Positions 44,642 to 55,459 of a DNA stretch of 64,000 nt are shown here, piece after piece. The stretch's first letter is position 1, and each line of letters opens with the position of its first letter. Both the position numbers and the translations under genes were made by a program. Source of the stretch: Termitomyces sp. T153. Its lineage: Eukaryota > Basidiomycota > Agaricomycetes > Agaricales > Lyophyllaceae. The stretch spans positions 868,001 to 932,000 of the forward strand of contig JACKQL020000013.1 of assembly GCA_018296165.2 (NCBI GenBank). The letters are read 5' to 3'. Below the pieces are notes generated by a model. The model had not been told where the DNA came from and made no database searches. It saw nothing but the letters and a program-made list of their open reading frames with translations.

Positions 44642-45064
44642 CAGTCGCCAGTTTCTGTAGTATCCCTATCACTGTAACGAATCCTTACTCTGAGCATAGC
44701 GGTACTTTAGGATCGCTCATATAAATAAGCTGACACATATCCTACGTTTTTCACGCCTGCTATCACTAGCTTTGACGCCATGGAACTCCATAGATTCATC
44801 GGAGGATGTAGGTATCCCCTCTCAGCCGGTCTACAAAGTCAAGCCTGAGCCTTTGCCTTTGCACAACTCCGTAACATGAAACGACAGTAAGCACTGCGCG
44901 TCAACCCCCTAGCGTTCTACTCTGGCTATCTATTGCGGCGGTAGGGTTAAATCTACGGAGAGATAGTGATGATGCAGATGCTGCAGCACCAGAGATCATG
45001 GGTACCGGAAACGTTGGGATTGTTGTAGAACGCGCAACGTAATGATGGTATGCACGGTGTCCTT
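44642..45064. other. Intergenic region between helicase and C3HC genes (convergent)
   Basis: Contains the helicase 3' flank. On the minus strand there are coding-like words (TIPTFPVPMISGAAASASSL at about 44960-45020) that may be the displaced C-terminal part of the C3HC gene. No firm gene boundary can be set. Confidence 0.4.
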
Positions 45065-45638
45065 CTAGAACGTCGAACAGGCGCTGGGGGTATTGTGTTT
45101 CTTTGATACCAGAACATACGAACGCATCGCCTGGTCTTCCATGAACAAACGTCCTTGTTGGCATCTATTCGTGAGACTTGTGGCTTCCCAAGGAGTACAC
45201 TGACTTTTGAAGTCATGATCAAGACAATAAAAATATGCTAGAGATCTCTCACCAGCATCTTTACTCATCCCGCCATTTCCAGCAATGACCCAAGAAGCCC
45301 TACATAGCCCGCAGGCCAATCTTTCTTTCTCGTTATTGATCCATCCGCATTTGGAAGCGGCTACAGCGTCGATCGCAGGAGGCTTATTGGCATGAGTAGA
45401 CAGCTTAAACGTTGAAAAACGCGCTAAGAACGCAGGTAGAGAAGGCCGGTAGTCTGCTGTGGACAGTAGTGGCGCCACAGATGAATCGAACTCAGGCCAG
45501 GGTTCCCCAAATGATGAAGTTGAGTTTCTTTTCCAGCCGTCCTTTCTGTAGCTCTGCTTCCTGTTAGAATGGTTACATGGGCCGAAGGTTGGCACATTAC
45601 CCGTAGATGCCGTCGTTTGATCACTCTTACTGCTGCAT
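45065..45638 (-). CDS. C3HC zinc-finger protein (Rsm1/NIPA-like), probably truncated
   Basis: A tentative two-exon model: ATG at 45638 (45638-45631), then 45560 to the stop at 45065. The zf-C3HC signature is visible: FSTFKLSTHANKPPAIDAVA, then ASKCGWINNEKERLACGLC, then a HDF-SQCTPW segment standing for the usual His/Cys pair. Family knowledge: relatives act in mRNA export (Rsm1) or as SCF components (NIPA). After MEDQAMRS the frame ends quickly, although full-length relatives continue, so this copy may be truncated or the C-terminal exons may lie in 44900-45060. A broken inverted copy lies at 41231-41640. Confidence 0.55.
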
Positions 45639-46151
45639 AGTCGAAAGGCTAAGCGTAAGTCCACGTCACATTAGCATATCTACTGCTGTCTCTCGTGGTG
45701 ATGATGGTGACAGTCGATCTTTCTGTCTTTGATATGTACTTATCAAAAGTACATATAGATAACTATACGAGACATGAACGCCACAGTCCATCAAATAAAC
45801 CAGTAGATATAACAAAAGCCAACGAGATAAATAGAGATGGTAGGTATCCATGATTCTGAGCCAGCTACAACGGGTCACTTTGTTCGAAGGTATGGACTGT
45901 CATTAATTCCAGCTCAGTGGCGTCCTTGCTTGGCACTTTTGCATCTCTTCGACTCCCACCTCGTATCGGGGATATACGCGCCTGATGGCAAAGATGACGG
46001 GGGCCTGATTCATATCAAATCTTGACCACGATAAGAAACTTCCGGCTTCGGTTCTGAGAGAGAAGAAATTGGCGCACAAATCCGCCTATTGTATTGTACG
46101 ATAGCAATCGCTGCTTCTTGCAGGAGAAGGATGATGTGGTAGCAATGAGGG
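45639..46151. other. Intergenic region
   Basis: Nothing recognisable on either strand. It lies between the start of the C3HC gene and the stop of the CCDC174-like gene, both on the minus strand. Confidence 0.5.
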
Positions 46152-47579
46152 TTATCGACCTTTGGAAAGCAAATCGTGCTCTAGTTGCGCCAAAAATCCA
46201 TCAGCATCAGAAGCCGGAATCTCCTTAGCTTTGCCTTTGTCACGTCCCAATTTGGTTTTCGCCTCGAGAGCAGCAAGAGGATCAAGTGGGGCTAGGGCTG
46301 GAGATGAGGAGGGTACGACCGAGGTTGAGCCCATTGATGCCGATTCCGACAATGGTTGTAACGCTGGAGAATCACTGTCAGTTCCGCCGTTGACCTTTCT
46401 ACGCTTCGCATCCAGCAATTTCCGCCTCTCCTCTAGCTCCCTCTTTCTCTTTTCCATTGCCCGACTTGATCCTCCGTCACCAGCATCCTGCATACCCTCG
46501 ATTTCGCCGGGTCGCACATCCATCGCGCCTAGTTCCTGCCGCATTTGTCCGGTCTCCTCTCGTGCAGCCTTGAGTTCCTCCATCTGTTTCCGCCGCGTCT
46601 CTTCGTCCCCAGAAAACTGGTAGAAAGCGGCGCCTTTGGCTCGATTCTCCCGTGATGCATCATAGTGATTATTTAATGGATTGTTTTCTTCTGCAAACTT
46701 AGCTGTGATTTCAGCAACCCGCTCAGCACTAGGTTCGTATATGGGAAAATGATTAACGGGATTGCCTAAGATTGTTGGTCAAACGGGGTTTGCATGTAGG
46801 ACAAGTAGCTTACGAATGATAATATCCCTAGACAAGATTGTGAGCAGGAAAATAGCAGAAGATGGACAATAACATACTCGTCTTCATCCGGTTCGTTTAC
46901 TGCCGAAGCGAAGTCTCTAGGAACTTCAGAGCGCCTCACCGTTCTGATTCGACCGAATTCGTCTTCATATTCCACCATTGGATCGTCCTTCTATGCGTCA
47001 GATACATGGTTGCCCGTTAAGGACCATCACGCACCTCTTCATTCGGTCGGGCAACCTCAACCGATTCGTCAACATCATCGCTGTCAGACTCATACTGCCC
47101 AGAACTGGGCTTTGAGTCGAACTATCAGGTATATCAGCATCCCAGCATTTCCAAGGAGGAAGCTAACTCACGTCTACTAAAAGAGCATCATATTGCCTGT
47201 CGTTTAGACCGCCCGTCTTGCCTTTTTGTAATTTATCGTAGATTTTTGCCTTGCGTTCTAATGCGGCACGCGCAGATTCCAAGGTTGGCTTGCTCACAGC
47301 CTCGAGTTCCACATCTCGAGCGGCCCGAGCTTGAAGGCCCTTGTTTTGCCTGGCCCAGACTGTGGGTTTCTAGGGAAAATCAGTCCTGAGAGTACGAAGC
47401 ATGTCCCGGACAATCCGCCATACCTTGTCTGGCCGCTTTACACCTCCAATAATATATTTAGCCTTCCCAGCAGCTTTGGTCTTCGCGAATTCCTCTTCCT
47501 GTCTAGCTATCTCCGCTTTAAGGTCGAGGAAGGAGCCGACACTGACACCCTTGGCCTTGGAATTGCTCGATGGCGGCAT
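46152..47579 (-). CDS. CCDC174-like coiled-coil nuclear protein
   Basis: Six exons on the minus strand: 47579-47424, 47369-47172, 47121-47035, 46990-46878, 46827-46814, 46765-46152, for 393 residues. The N-terminal part has FLDLKAEIARQEEEFAKTKA and RAALERKAKIYDKLQKGK. The family hallmark YEDEFGRIRTVRRSEVPRDF is near 170-190. NHFPIYEPSAERVAEITAKF and AKGAAFYQFSGDEETRRKQM follow, then a Lys/Glu-rich coiled coil and a low-complexity tail. Family knowledge: animal CCDC174 is a nuclear protein associated with the exon-junction/splicing machinery; the fungal role is inferred only. The 14-bp exon at 46814-46827 encodes DIII and is needed to keep frame. Start is the first ATG (MPPSSNSKAKGVS). Confidence 0.82.
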
Positions 47580-47783
47580 TTGTCTCGACGAGCTGCCGGA
47601 TCACCACAATCACGTTACAAGTGAAACGTTAACTCAAGAAAAGGATGGTTGATCATGACAAACAGAAAAAGGTTTACTTCTTTTTCCTTAGATAGTATTT
47701 ATCATGTCCCTTGATTTCTCTGTGAATTGTGTTTCTAGGGGCTTGCAAAGGCCAAGGTTGATAAATAGTCATTGCAAAACAAT

Positions 47784-47876
47784 CCGACCTACCTGGATCG
47801 AACAGGTGACATTGAGATAACAAGTTATCAATTCTTCCCTTACAGTCTCACGCTCTACCAACTGAGCTAAGGTCGG
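47784..47876 (-). tRNA. tRNA-Tyr (anticodon GTA) with a 21-nt intron
   Basis: On the minus strand the acceptor arms CCGACCT and AGGTCGG pair perfectly. The D arm is TAGCTCAGTTGGTAGAGC. Anticodon stem TGAGA pairs with TCTCA around loop CTGTAA with GTA at 47843-47841. The T arm is ACCTG-TTCGATC-CAGGT. The 21-nt intron (47819-47839) follows position 37, as in practically all eukaryotic tRNA-Tyr genes. A-box and B-box promoters are internal. Confidence 0.95.
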
Positions 47877-49745
47877 TTATAAAATTGTTCAACTAAAGTA
47901 AATATATCCGTAAAGATACCTTGCCAGACAAAAGCCTCTGATATTCCGTGCGATCCTTAGCTTCGACGTTCAACTTGCAGTCTCTCGTCTACGAAACCCC
48001 AAAATTCCAAACACATGTCTTCGCAATCAGCATCGCTCCATTCTCAAACACACCAAGATGCACGAAAGCGAATCACCCCTCGATGACTTGACCTACACCT
48101 ACACACATATTATAATTAGGTACAAGGACTTCACGCCTGATAACAACCTCCCCGACTCACAATGCCAGCCAGACAATGACCATATTCCCAATCATAAAGT
48201 GTGTCTCTGTACTCTCGCTACAGATCCCCTGGATCCTCTCGGTGAGAATTCTCCAGCAACTCAATCTATGTTCCCACGGCTTTCCGACACGTAAATCAAC
48301 CAGCTATGTGTCTTATGGAATCCTTTCCTCAGCACAAGGCGACCAGGAAACATGCACACAATGCGCTCCGTGGAATCATATGCACCGAGGCAATCCGGTA
48401 AACTCACCCGCGAACCGTTATACAAAAAATTATACACCGCTGAATGAGAAGAGTGCGGCGACTTTGGGGGCTACCTCTACATCCTTATTTGCAAATGGGT
48501 TTGCTTCCTTTGTTTGTTGCAGGATACACAATATCGACCACTGCGGTATGGTCACGCGATTCGCCTTGGCGTATACCGGCACATAATACCGGCACATATT
48601 CACCGAACCCAAGGAAAGTTCGTGCGCGCATCGCATTGGTAGACTCCCACTGCGATCGTCGCGCAGGTATCATACTGCACGAAACAATACGTATCGAGCC
48701 TGGGAGCTCAAGATCCCTTCGACGGAAAATCAGGGAATCCACAGCGTTTCATGGTAATCGTTTGGACGACTTCACAGAAGTTCTCAAGAGCTGGAATGGG
48801 GCTTTCATTTCAGGAGTCCCACTACAGCCGCCCCCACATTCCAGCCGGAAATTCCGGAGTGTAAGGGACAGTCAGACTAAATCTGCCCTGATAGTAGTAT
48901 CAGCATTATCTTTGGCCTTTTCTCTGACGGTGGGCTGGCGAGTTCAAAAACACATTACAATCGAGGTCGCTGAAAAGTACTGTTCAGTTTGAGGACTTCG
49001 TTATCTGTTTCTCGCTTCGCTATGTTAGTTTCATGCTCTACTCACGCATAAACGTAGTACCTCACACCAGCCATACAACAGCTTTCTTTACGAAGTGGCC
49101 GTAAAAATCGAAAACCTATGCAATACCTAAACCAATGTTTTGCTCATTCATTCAATTCCAGCCAGGATACCACTGGTTTTTCTCGTGATCACATCCAGGG
49201 CACTAGCTAATGTGTCAGAATGTGTGAGTCTCTGATTGTGGCGCAAACGGTGATAATGAAAGTTATTGATCAGTGAAGATTCTTGTCATGGCCAAGATCA
49301 TGAATCATGCGTGGATCATGTGTCGAGACAGTGTCGATGCTGGTAATTTCTCTGTCACCGGTATATCAGACTAATACTCAAAGCATTCGGTTGAGCGCTG
49401 AAGCTGCGACTTTGTAGAGGGTGCAGTAAGGGTTAAAGAGATAAAACTCGTCTTCCTGACCCTATACTCGACGTTTGCCAATGAAAACAGATTTGAAAGT
49501 GTCGTAGTTTGTCCGACGAGTCCCATTCCAGAATATGTATGTACAAAGATCGTGTTCCAGAGATCGAACGTGGAAAGGCAGAAGAGACCATTGATCATCG
49601 TGCTAGCACGACAGATGACTCATAATCATAATCGAACAAGGGACATGGATGAGTGAGATGGAAAAATAAGGGTGCTTGAAACATAACTCCAGTCAGAACT
49701 GGAATGAATTGGGGCTAGTGGTCAATTACCATGAATAACAGTCTC
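47877..49745. other. Long intergenic region, one doubtful open stretch
   Basis: A plus-strand open frame at 48444-48992 (182 codons) ends in a possible membrane segment (ALIVVSALSLAFSLTVGW) but lacks any recognisable family. Its upstream part has no clear start or introns that I trust. The rest shows nothing. Confidence 0.4.
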
Positions 49746-50024
49746 TTATCCTCCAGAGACCGGGCAAATCACAGCGACTTCCTCACCCCCTTTCAATTCC
49801 ATCATCTCTGGATCATCTACCATCTCTGCGTTCACACTCCATTGACTGCTCTCAAGTACCTTCCCGAGAGTGGTCTTTGGATGACGCATGGTGAGGAGTA
49901 CAGCAAGCGACGAGAGAGGGAAAGGTCCATCGCCAGGGAGAGGTACGATCTCTTCAGTCAGGTTAATGGCTGTTGAGGCCGCTGCAAAATAGAGGACAGT
50001 TATGGTACGATTTGACATGGGCAA
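49746..50024 (-). CDS. MOCS2A: Molybdopterin synthase sulfur-carrier subunit (MoaD/MOCS2A)
   Basis: One exon of 92 codons (or from the second ATG at 50018). The beta-grasp ubiquitin-like pattern is visible: ITVLYFAAASTAI at the start, LSSLAVLLTMRHP for the helix, WSVNAEMVDD, then KGGEEVAVICPVSGG as the last residues. The exposed C-terminal Gly-Gly is the thiocarboxylate-carrying end that donates sulfur to precursor Z, and it is intact. Family knowledge: works with MoaE/MOCS2B in the cytosol to make molybdopterin for nitrate reductase and related enzymes. No MoaE gene is seen in the window. It lies next to the thiamine pyrophosphokinase gene on the same strand. Confidence 0.88.
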   Translation of the reverse strand: MPMSNRTITVLYFAAASTAINLTEEIVPLPGDGPFPLSSLAVLLTMRHPKTTLGKVLESSQWSVNAEMVDDPEMMELKGGEEVAVICPVSGG

Positions 50025-50157
50025 TTACGATCAACTCTAGATATCGGAAACCGTGGAAATTATATACGAGTAGCAGGTTTATTTTCACGATCTTGCTTAT
50101 TCAGATGAGAAACGAAATAATGCGCACTCATGGAGTTGGCGTCTAGATGGTCGCTTG

Positions 50158-50335
50158 TTCTATGTCTACGTCATATCCTCTAATCACAGAAACATATCTA
50201 TGAGTACACCAGGCCGACCTTCTGAGTTCTGCAATCCATCTACGTGCATCATATTTCCTAATCACGAAAACATATATATCATTGCACCAGGCCTGACCTT
50301 CTGAGTTCTGCAGTCCACCATATAGGGCGTGAAGT
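50158..50335. repeat. 78-79-bp tandem repeat at the TPK 3' end
   Basis: CTAATCAC at 50180 and 50258, and GACCTTCTGAGTTCTGCA at 50216 and 50295, show two adjacent units. The proximal unit overlaps the last codons of the thiamine pyrophosphokinase gene; the distal one lies in its 3' flank and on the minus strand re-encodes a WIAELRRSAW-like echo of the protein end (WTAELRRSGLVQ). Confidence 0.8.
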
Positions 50336-51264
50336 CTTGATTCGAACTTCCTTTTCTTCAGGAACGAGATGATTCGATGTCGATACCAAACCATCAAATG
50401 ACGAAGGATGACCTTCTGCAGTTATGGCCGAGAAAGTGAGCCATAGGTCGACAATCCTCATCTCAAAGTGTCAACGAACCCAGGTTCCATCGCAATCCGG
50501 ATGTAGTAAGGATCGTTGAATCGATTCCAATGGGTAGTAAACCACACGTCTGACCCAGAAGGCTATGGTCGATCTCAATAACATGCTCGCCCTCGATGGA
50601 TTGTTAAATTTGATCGGAGATTGCAAAAAAAGTGTAACAGCGTACTGCATCGAGCACCCAACCGACATTGTCGTCCGTGACTGCGAAGACGCGTTCTCTG
50701 GTTTTTCGTAGCTTGTGTAAGTAGGACAGAGTGTGAATTGTCTGGTCAAGACGGCCTGCCAGCCCGCCAAGAAGGACGATGTCGTATCTGACCCCAGGTT
50801 TATTGCTCTCTCTATCCTCGATGGCACTCACACACTTCATGAGGTCGGTTGAGTCCTGGTCTGCATCATGTACCACTGGGACGCCCTATGTGAACGATAT
50901 ATCAATGAGCTCATCAAGATATCGAGTTGAAGGACGCACGAGAGATTGATAGAACGAACATACGTCATCTCGGATAGAGTCCAAGTCACCCTTGATGAGA
51001 TGTGGGAGATATCTGGAAGGATGTTAAGTAATAGGCATAGGGACGCCCACTCGCATCTTACACTGTACGTGATTCAGGATCATCGCTGAATAAGTCGTAG
51101 AGTCTGTTAGCTCCACCATCCGCACACGCACGCCAGATGCATGAATTCCAAATCCGATCGAGAAGTTCGAGAGAAAAAGGTTGGTTAAGGATGATTAGGG
51201 CGTGAGGAGTCTCTAATTGGGCATCTTGTTTCTGGAGAAAGTGAACGTTCCATGCAAGAACCAT
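50279..51264 (-). CDS. THI80: Thiamine pyrophosphokinase
   Basis: Five exons on the minus strand: 51264-51062, 51012-50964, 50885-50646, 50591-50480, 50415-50279, for 246 residues. Motifs: ACADGGANRLYDLF (~54-67), LPHLIKGDLDSIRDD with the catalytic-site aspartates, VVHDADQDSTDLMKC, and DIVLLGGLAGRLDQTIHTLS, then HVIEIDHSLLGQTCGLLP and SSFDGLVSTSNHLVPEEKEV in the C-terminal thiamine-binding beta sandwich. Family knowledge: transfers pyrophosphate from ATP to thiamine to give TPP in the cytosol. Start at 51264 (MVLAWNVHF) is chosen over the ATG at 51333, whose extra 23 residues look non-homologous. The C terminus is extended past WTAELR by a local tandem duplication. Confidence 0.92.
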
Positions 51265-51609
51265 TGTATGCTGAACTTTGGAACAGGTGCAATCAAAAGA
51301 GGAGGAAGCGGAGTATATGGTCCCAAATAGCACAAGAGTTTTTATATCCGCTCGTACTTATCTCCTACCACAAGCATGAGCAATGACAGACTTCACTCAT
51401 TGGCGTTTTGTGTATGAAAATATAAGAATTAAGGTATAAATAATGACATCCATTGGTTCTTTACATTGAGAACAGTTGCCGTACATATATAAATCTTTGG
51501 GGTCGTATGGAAGCCAAAAACTATCATTGAAAGTGTATCAAAGTGCAAGATTCAGACACTTCTGGGTCCAAATCTGCATAGAGTATGACCATCGAACCAG
51601 TGGGAGGAA

Positions 51610-53109
51610 TTAAACCTGTCTGACATATCTATAGACAAAAGGTACCTGGTCAAATTGCTCGTAACATTATTGCTTGGTAGAAGTACTTACGTAGCGTCTA
51701 TTTGTTTGAGTTGGGGCAATGCTAGCATGATCTTTCTCCGATAACCAGTCATATCCTTCGACTGGCACGGATTTGCCTCGAGGTATAAAGTCTCTAGACA
51801 TTGTATGGCACCAAGCTGGGGTTCTAGTGCTAGTAGATCAGGAATTTTGTTTCCATTTATCTTCGGATTGTCAGCTTTGTAGAATGTAAAAGTTGAGAAG
51901 ACTGTACCCAGAGCTCTTCTAGACATGTCAAGTGCGATATGTTCTCGATTGCTGATAGAAAATTGTTTCCCAAGTCAAGAGTGGTGAGCTTAGTCTGTTT
52001 CCTCTTGAGCCAGGGGGGGCGATATAGGCAGATCGAAGACTGACGTTATTCTCCAATCCTTCCAACTTCTTAACCCCGTTATGGCTCAGATATATTTGTT
52101 CAAGGTTATTCAGTTCCTCCAAGTTTTCTAGCTTCGTAATTCTGTTAGACTGCAGAGAAAGGATCTTGAGCTTTTTCAGCGATGCTAGGTTCTATTTTAT
52201 GTGAATGACTAAAGCAGACAACATATAGATTATGTGGTACCTCTAGTTTAGTGATCTTGTTCTTTCCGAGCCAAAGTTCTTCAAGGTTCACTAATGACTC
52301 TAGATTTTCTATCCTCTGGAATCCTTCAGCATGCAAGTTGATCAAAGGCAAACATCTTGACACACCCGTATCCTGTTACCTCCCAATTCCAGACTTCGTA
52401 GATTGATGCATGACTCGAGACCGTTGATCTTTGATATTCGGTTTTGCACAAAGTAGATGGTATGAAGGAAATTTAGAGACCCGAGTCCTTCGGGAATTGA
52501 CTTGAGCATATTGAATGATAAATCTAACGTTCTAATGAATCTTTCTAGTCCGTTCATGAAATGGTTAAGGATGGACGATACTCACTCGAGTTTTGATAGC
52601 TTCAGAAATGCATCTCCTACTGTCCTGAGTTTGTTATCGTACAAGTCAAGTTCTTCCAAATTCGTAAGGACATTGAAGACCTCAGGATCCAAAAAGGACA
52701 CAAAATTTTGCCTCAGACACAGCCGCTTCAGATATTTCGCGAACCGGGGAAGTCGAAGATTCGTCAAAGATCCGATTCGTGCGTGCACTAACTCTAGATC
52801 CTGGTAAAAGTCATCAGCCATTAAAGAGATAGAGGTCCAGGCATGTCGTAAAGCCCACCTCTGTCTCATCAGGAAAATCCTCGAGAAAGTCACCCTCTTC
52901 AGGCTCATCAGTAACACCCTCTTCCACAGGTTCCTCGTCTGATTCCGGATCTACTGGTTGAAGGATCTCCACCCCAGGTAAAACAACTCTGGCGCTGTAT
53001 TATCTGATATGAATGAGACGTTCAGGGCCACTACTAGCACCGCTGATGCACACCTTTTGGAAGGGGACACCTCCATCTCTCCAGGCTGATTGATTTGGGG
53101 TGTAGACAT
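51610..53109 (-). CDS. SDS22: Sds22, leucine-rich regulatory subunit of protein phosphatase 1
   Basis: Nine exons on the minus strand: 53109-53054, 52994-52859, 52800-52586, 52531-52366, 52315-52241, 52191-52045, 51994-51908, 51860-51691, 51628-51610, for 356 residues. An acidic N terminus is followed by about eleven 22-residue SDS22-type LRRs, e.g. LTNLEELDLYDNKLRTV, LHTIYFVQNRISKINGLE and LEQIYLSHNGVKKLEGLE. The LRR cap follows, with KIMLALPQLKQIDATYVRQV at the end, the conserved terminus of the family. Family knowledge: binds PP1 catalytic subunit, acts in its maturation and in mitotic exit, mainly nuclear. The 19-bp last exon is required to reach that terminus. Confidence 0.93.
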
Positions 53110-53323
53110 TCCTGCACGGCACGTCGATCTTTCGAAAGGTTGCGGTTGCAAGCTGCAAGAAGTCCTATTTCAATCAGTATGATAGATCATTCTCACGTGG
53201 TGATGACTTGCTCGACTTCTACAAGCGCTAAGCGTCAGACGAACATCTCATTAGATATGAAAATATACAGAAGGCAAAAAGCTATAATACAACTACACTC
53301 ATTCCTCAAATTATTCCAAAGCT

Positions 53324-55201
53324 TCAAGAGTTTTGGTGCCTCCTTGACCAATTTGAAAGGCTCAACACCCCCACGATACCAACGACAAGCAGCGCTGTCC
53401 CGGCACCGACAAGTCCGGGTAGATAAACATACCAAGTATTATCTTCACCATCCTCTTCAACAGAATTGTTGAACAGAGACATATCTTCCTTTCTCTTCCG
53501 GCGACGTAGGTCTGCATTTGCGTACTGGGAAACATCGGAATGGCTCTCAGGCTCGGATGCACCCACGTCAATAGACGGCATTTCCAGCTCTTCGACATAA
53601 TAACGGGGCTCTACCTGTGGGAGGGCAGGGATCTCAAGGCTAGGGTCCAATAATTGTGCGCGTTCAAAGTACTCGGCCGCAGCACTGCGATCCCGCACCC
53701 ATGCTTCAGTGCCGCCCTCGCCTACCTGCGCATGCAAGGGTACACGAAGCGACGACAAGCTCGAATAAGAGACGGACAAGAGAGTAGTTGCGGCCCCCTC
53801 GAGATGGAGGAGGCCTGCATCGACATAGAGCTGAGCCAGCCCACGCTGCCCACCAAGACACTGTAGGTAGTAGGCAGTAGTGCCACGAGGTTCCGGCGTT
53901 TCAGAGACGTCGAGTTCGAAGATTGAAGTAACAGGTAAGTAGTGAGATGCTAGCCTCATGGAGGCTGTGGGCACATGGGCCTGGTGCCATGCTCGTCTAA
54001 GGTAGAACGCCGGAAGGGAGTAAACATTACTTCAAATGATGTAGCCACTAGTACTCACATAAAATATTCGAAAGCCTCATCTTTGTCTTTGCGTATGTCA
54101 AACTGTTCCAAGCCCAACAGCACTAAACTAGTAGGGTCCATATTGTACTGGTGCTCAAGTTCAATACTTGCGTCGAAGAGGACGGAATCGGTCACAGGAG
54201 GTGAGAGATAATCTGGAGCCGGACCCACAATTAAAGACGGCCATATGATTGAAAGCTCTTTCTCCAAATGAAGGGTAAGTAGTTTTCCGGAGTTTGAGGC
54301 AGATAACGACTCGAGAGAGGCAGTATAGGAAGATGTCATACTGGGCAATGCATGGCCTGGAGAAGCAGAGCGTGAAGTGCCCACAGTTCTGTGTGTGTAA
54401 GACGGAAGGATACGTTCGTCGAAGCTTGGCGACGAGGGCGCGGGAGAAGGAGAGATATCCTCTGCGTCGGAGACGTGGCCACTTTCGAGTGATGCAGCAA
54501 AACTGCTAGATATTTCTGGGTCTGACACGAAGGCGAACGAAGATTGCGTTGAAGATGTTGAAACTGTGGATGCCGTGCGCTCCCTTCCCGTTGAACGCTG
54601 CTTCCTGGTCTCCAGCTGCCATACAGAATTTGTCGTGTTCACGTTGTTAAAAAGCCGACCCTATTATCTGTGGGCACCACAACAGGCCAACGCTGAGATC
54701 GAAACTCACTTTGACTATGGGCGCTTGGCCTCCTACACCAACTAACAAATGGTTACGCTCAACGACGACCTGATAGAGCACAGTAAGTCCAATTGAACCC
54801 ATACAAGACTTCGCGACGTGGACGTACTACAACATCCTCTACCTGAGTATTATGAGGTACAATCACGAGCACGGTGGCCTAAAAGACAGGTATTAAGTGA
54901 AGCACATGGTCGACTTTGGCGTGAAGTAATACCTGGTCGTGGGACTAGATAAATGGAGATCTAGTGTCAGTTGGGCTTCAATGTGAATCAATAACCTGTA
55001 CCTGATGCCATGAGTATGAATAGTATGTCCTATCGTTGAATCCGTCCATATAATGGAGGGATGAGTCGCAAACTGTATCTAACCTTGTTGTCGGAGCCAC
55101 ACTTGGGGGGCTTCGGCAAGTAGCGATTGCCTTGTGGTTAATGGTTAGCGCCTAGCGCTCACCATTGTTACAACACATGACTCGTCGAGAATCACGTCCA
55201 T
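53324..55201 (-). CDS. Sel1/TPR-like protein with C-terminal membrane anchor
   Basis: Model of six exons: 55201-55163, 55110-55084, 54878-54843, 54769-54710, 54660-54059, 53996-53324, for 478 residues. The three 5' exons are tentative; the intron 54879-55083 is unusually long and may hide another exon. A Ser-rich middle is followed by DPTSLVLLGLEQFDIRKDKD and AFEYFIRAWHQAHVPTASMR, then GQRGLAQLYVDAGLLHLEGA and AAAEYFERAQLLDP, which look like Sel1/TPR helical hairpins. Near the C terminus YLPGLVGAGTALLVVGIVGV is a single membrane helix followed by a short basic tail, suggesting a tail anchor with the repeats in the cytosol. No specific function recognised. Confidence 0.65.
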
Positions 55202-55459
55202 GCTGCCTTTGAATAATATTCAAAACATTCAACTCAGTAAAAACCATTTTATTGTATCAGAATATCATCCATATCCCGAAACTTCATCTATATACTTGTG
55301 AACGATTGGATTTGAACTTTACCATTATAAAGTAGCTCGTTGATCTAACCATGAACCGATCCTTTCAAAACACATTACAATGTGCGCAAAGGCAAAACAA
55401 GGTATCGACACAAATGGTATCGCAGGTATACAAGGGAATAGGTAAGATGTCGCGCATGG

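Noticed and set aside
48444..48992. Plus-strand open frame of 182 codons with a possible membrane segment
   Set aside because: No clear start, no family, frames on both strands equally open in its first half; evidence is insufficient for a gene call.
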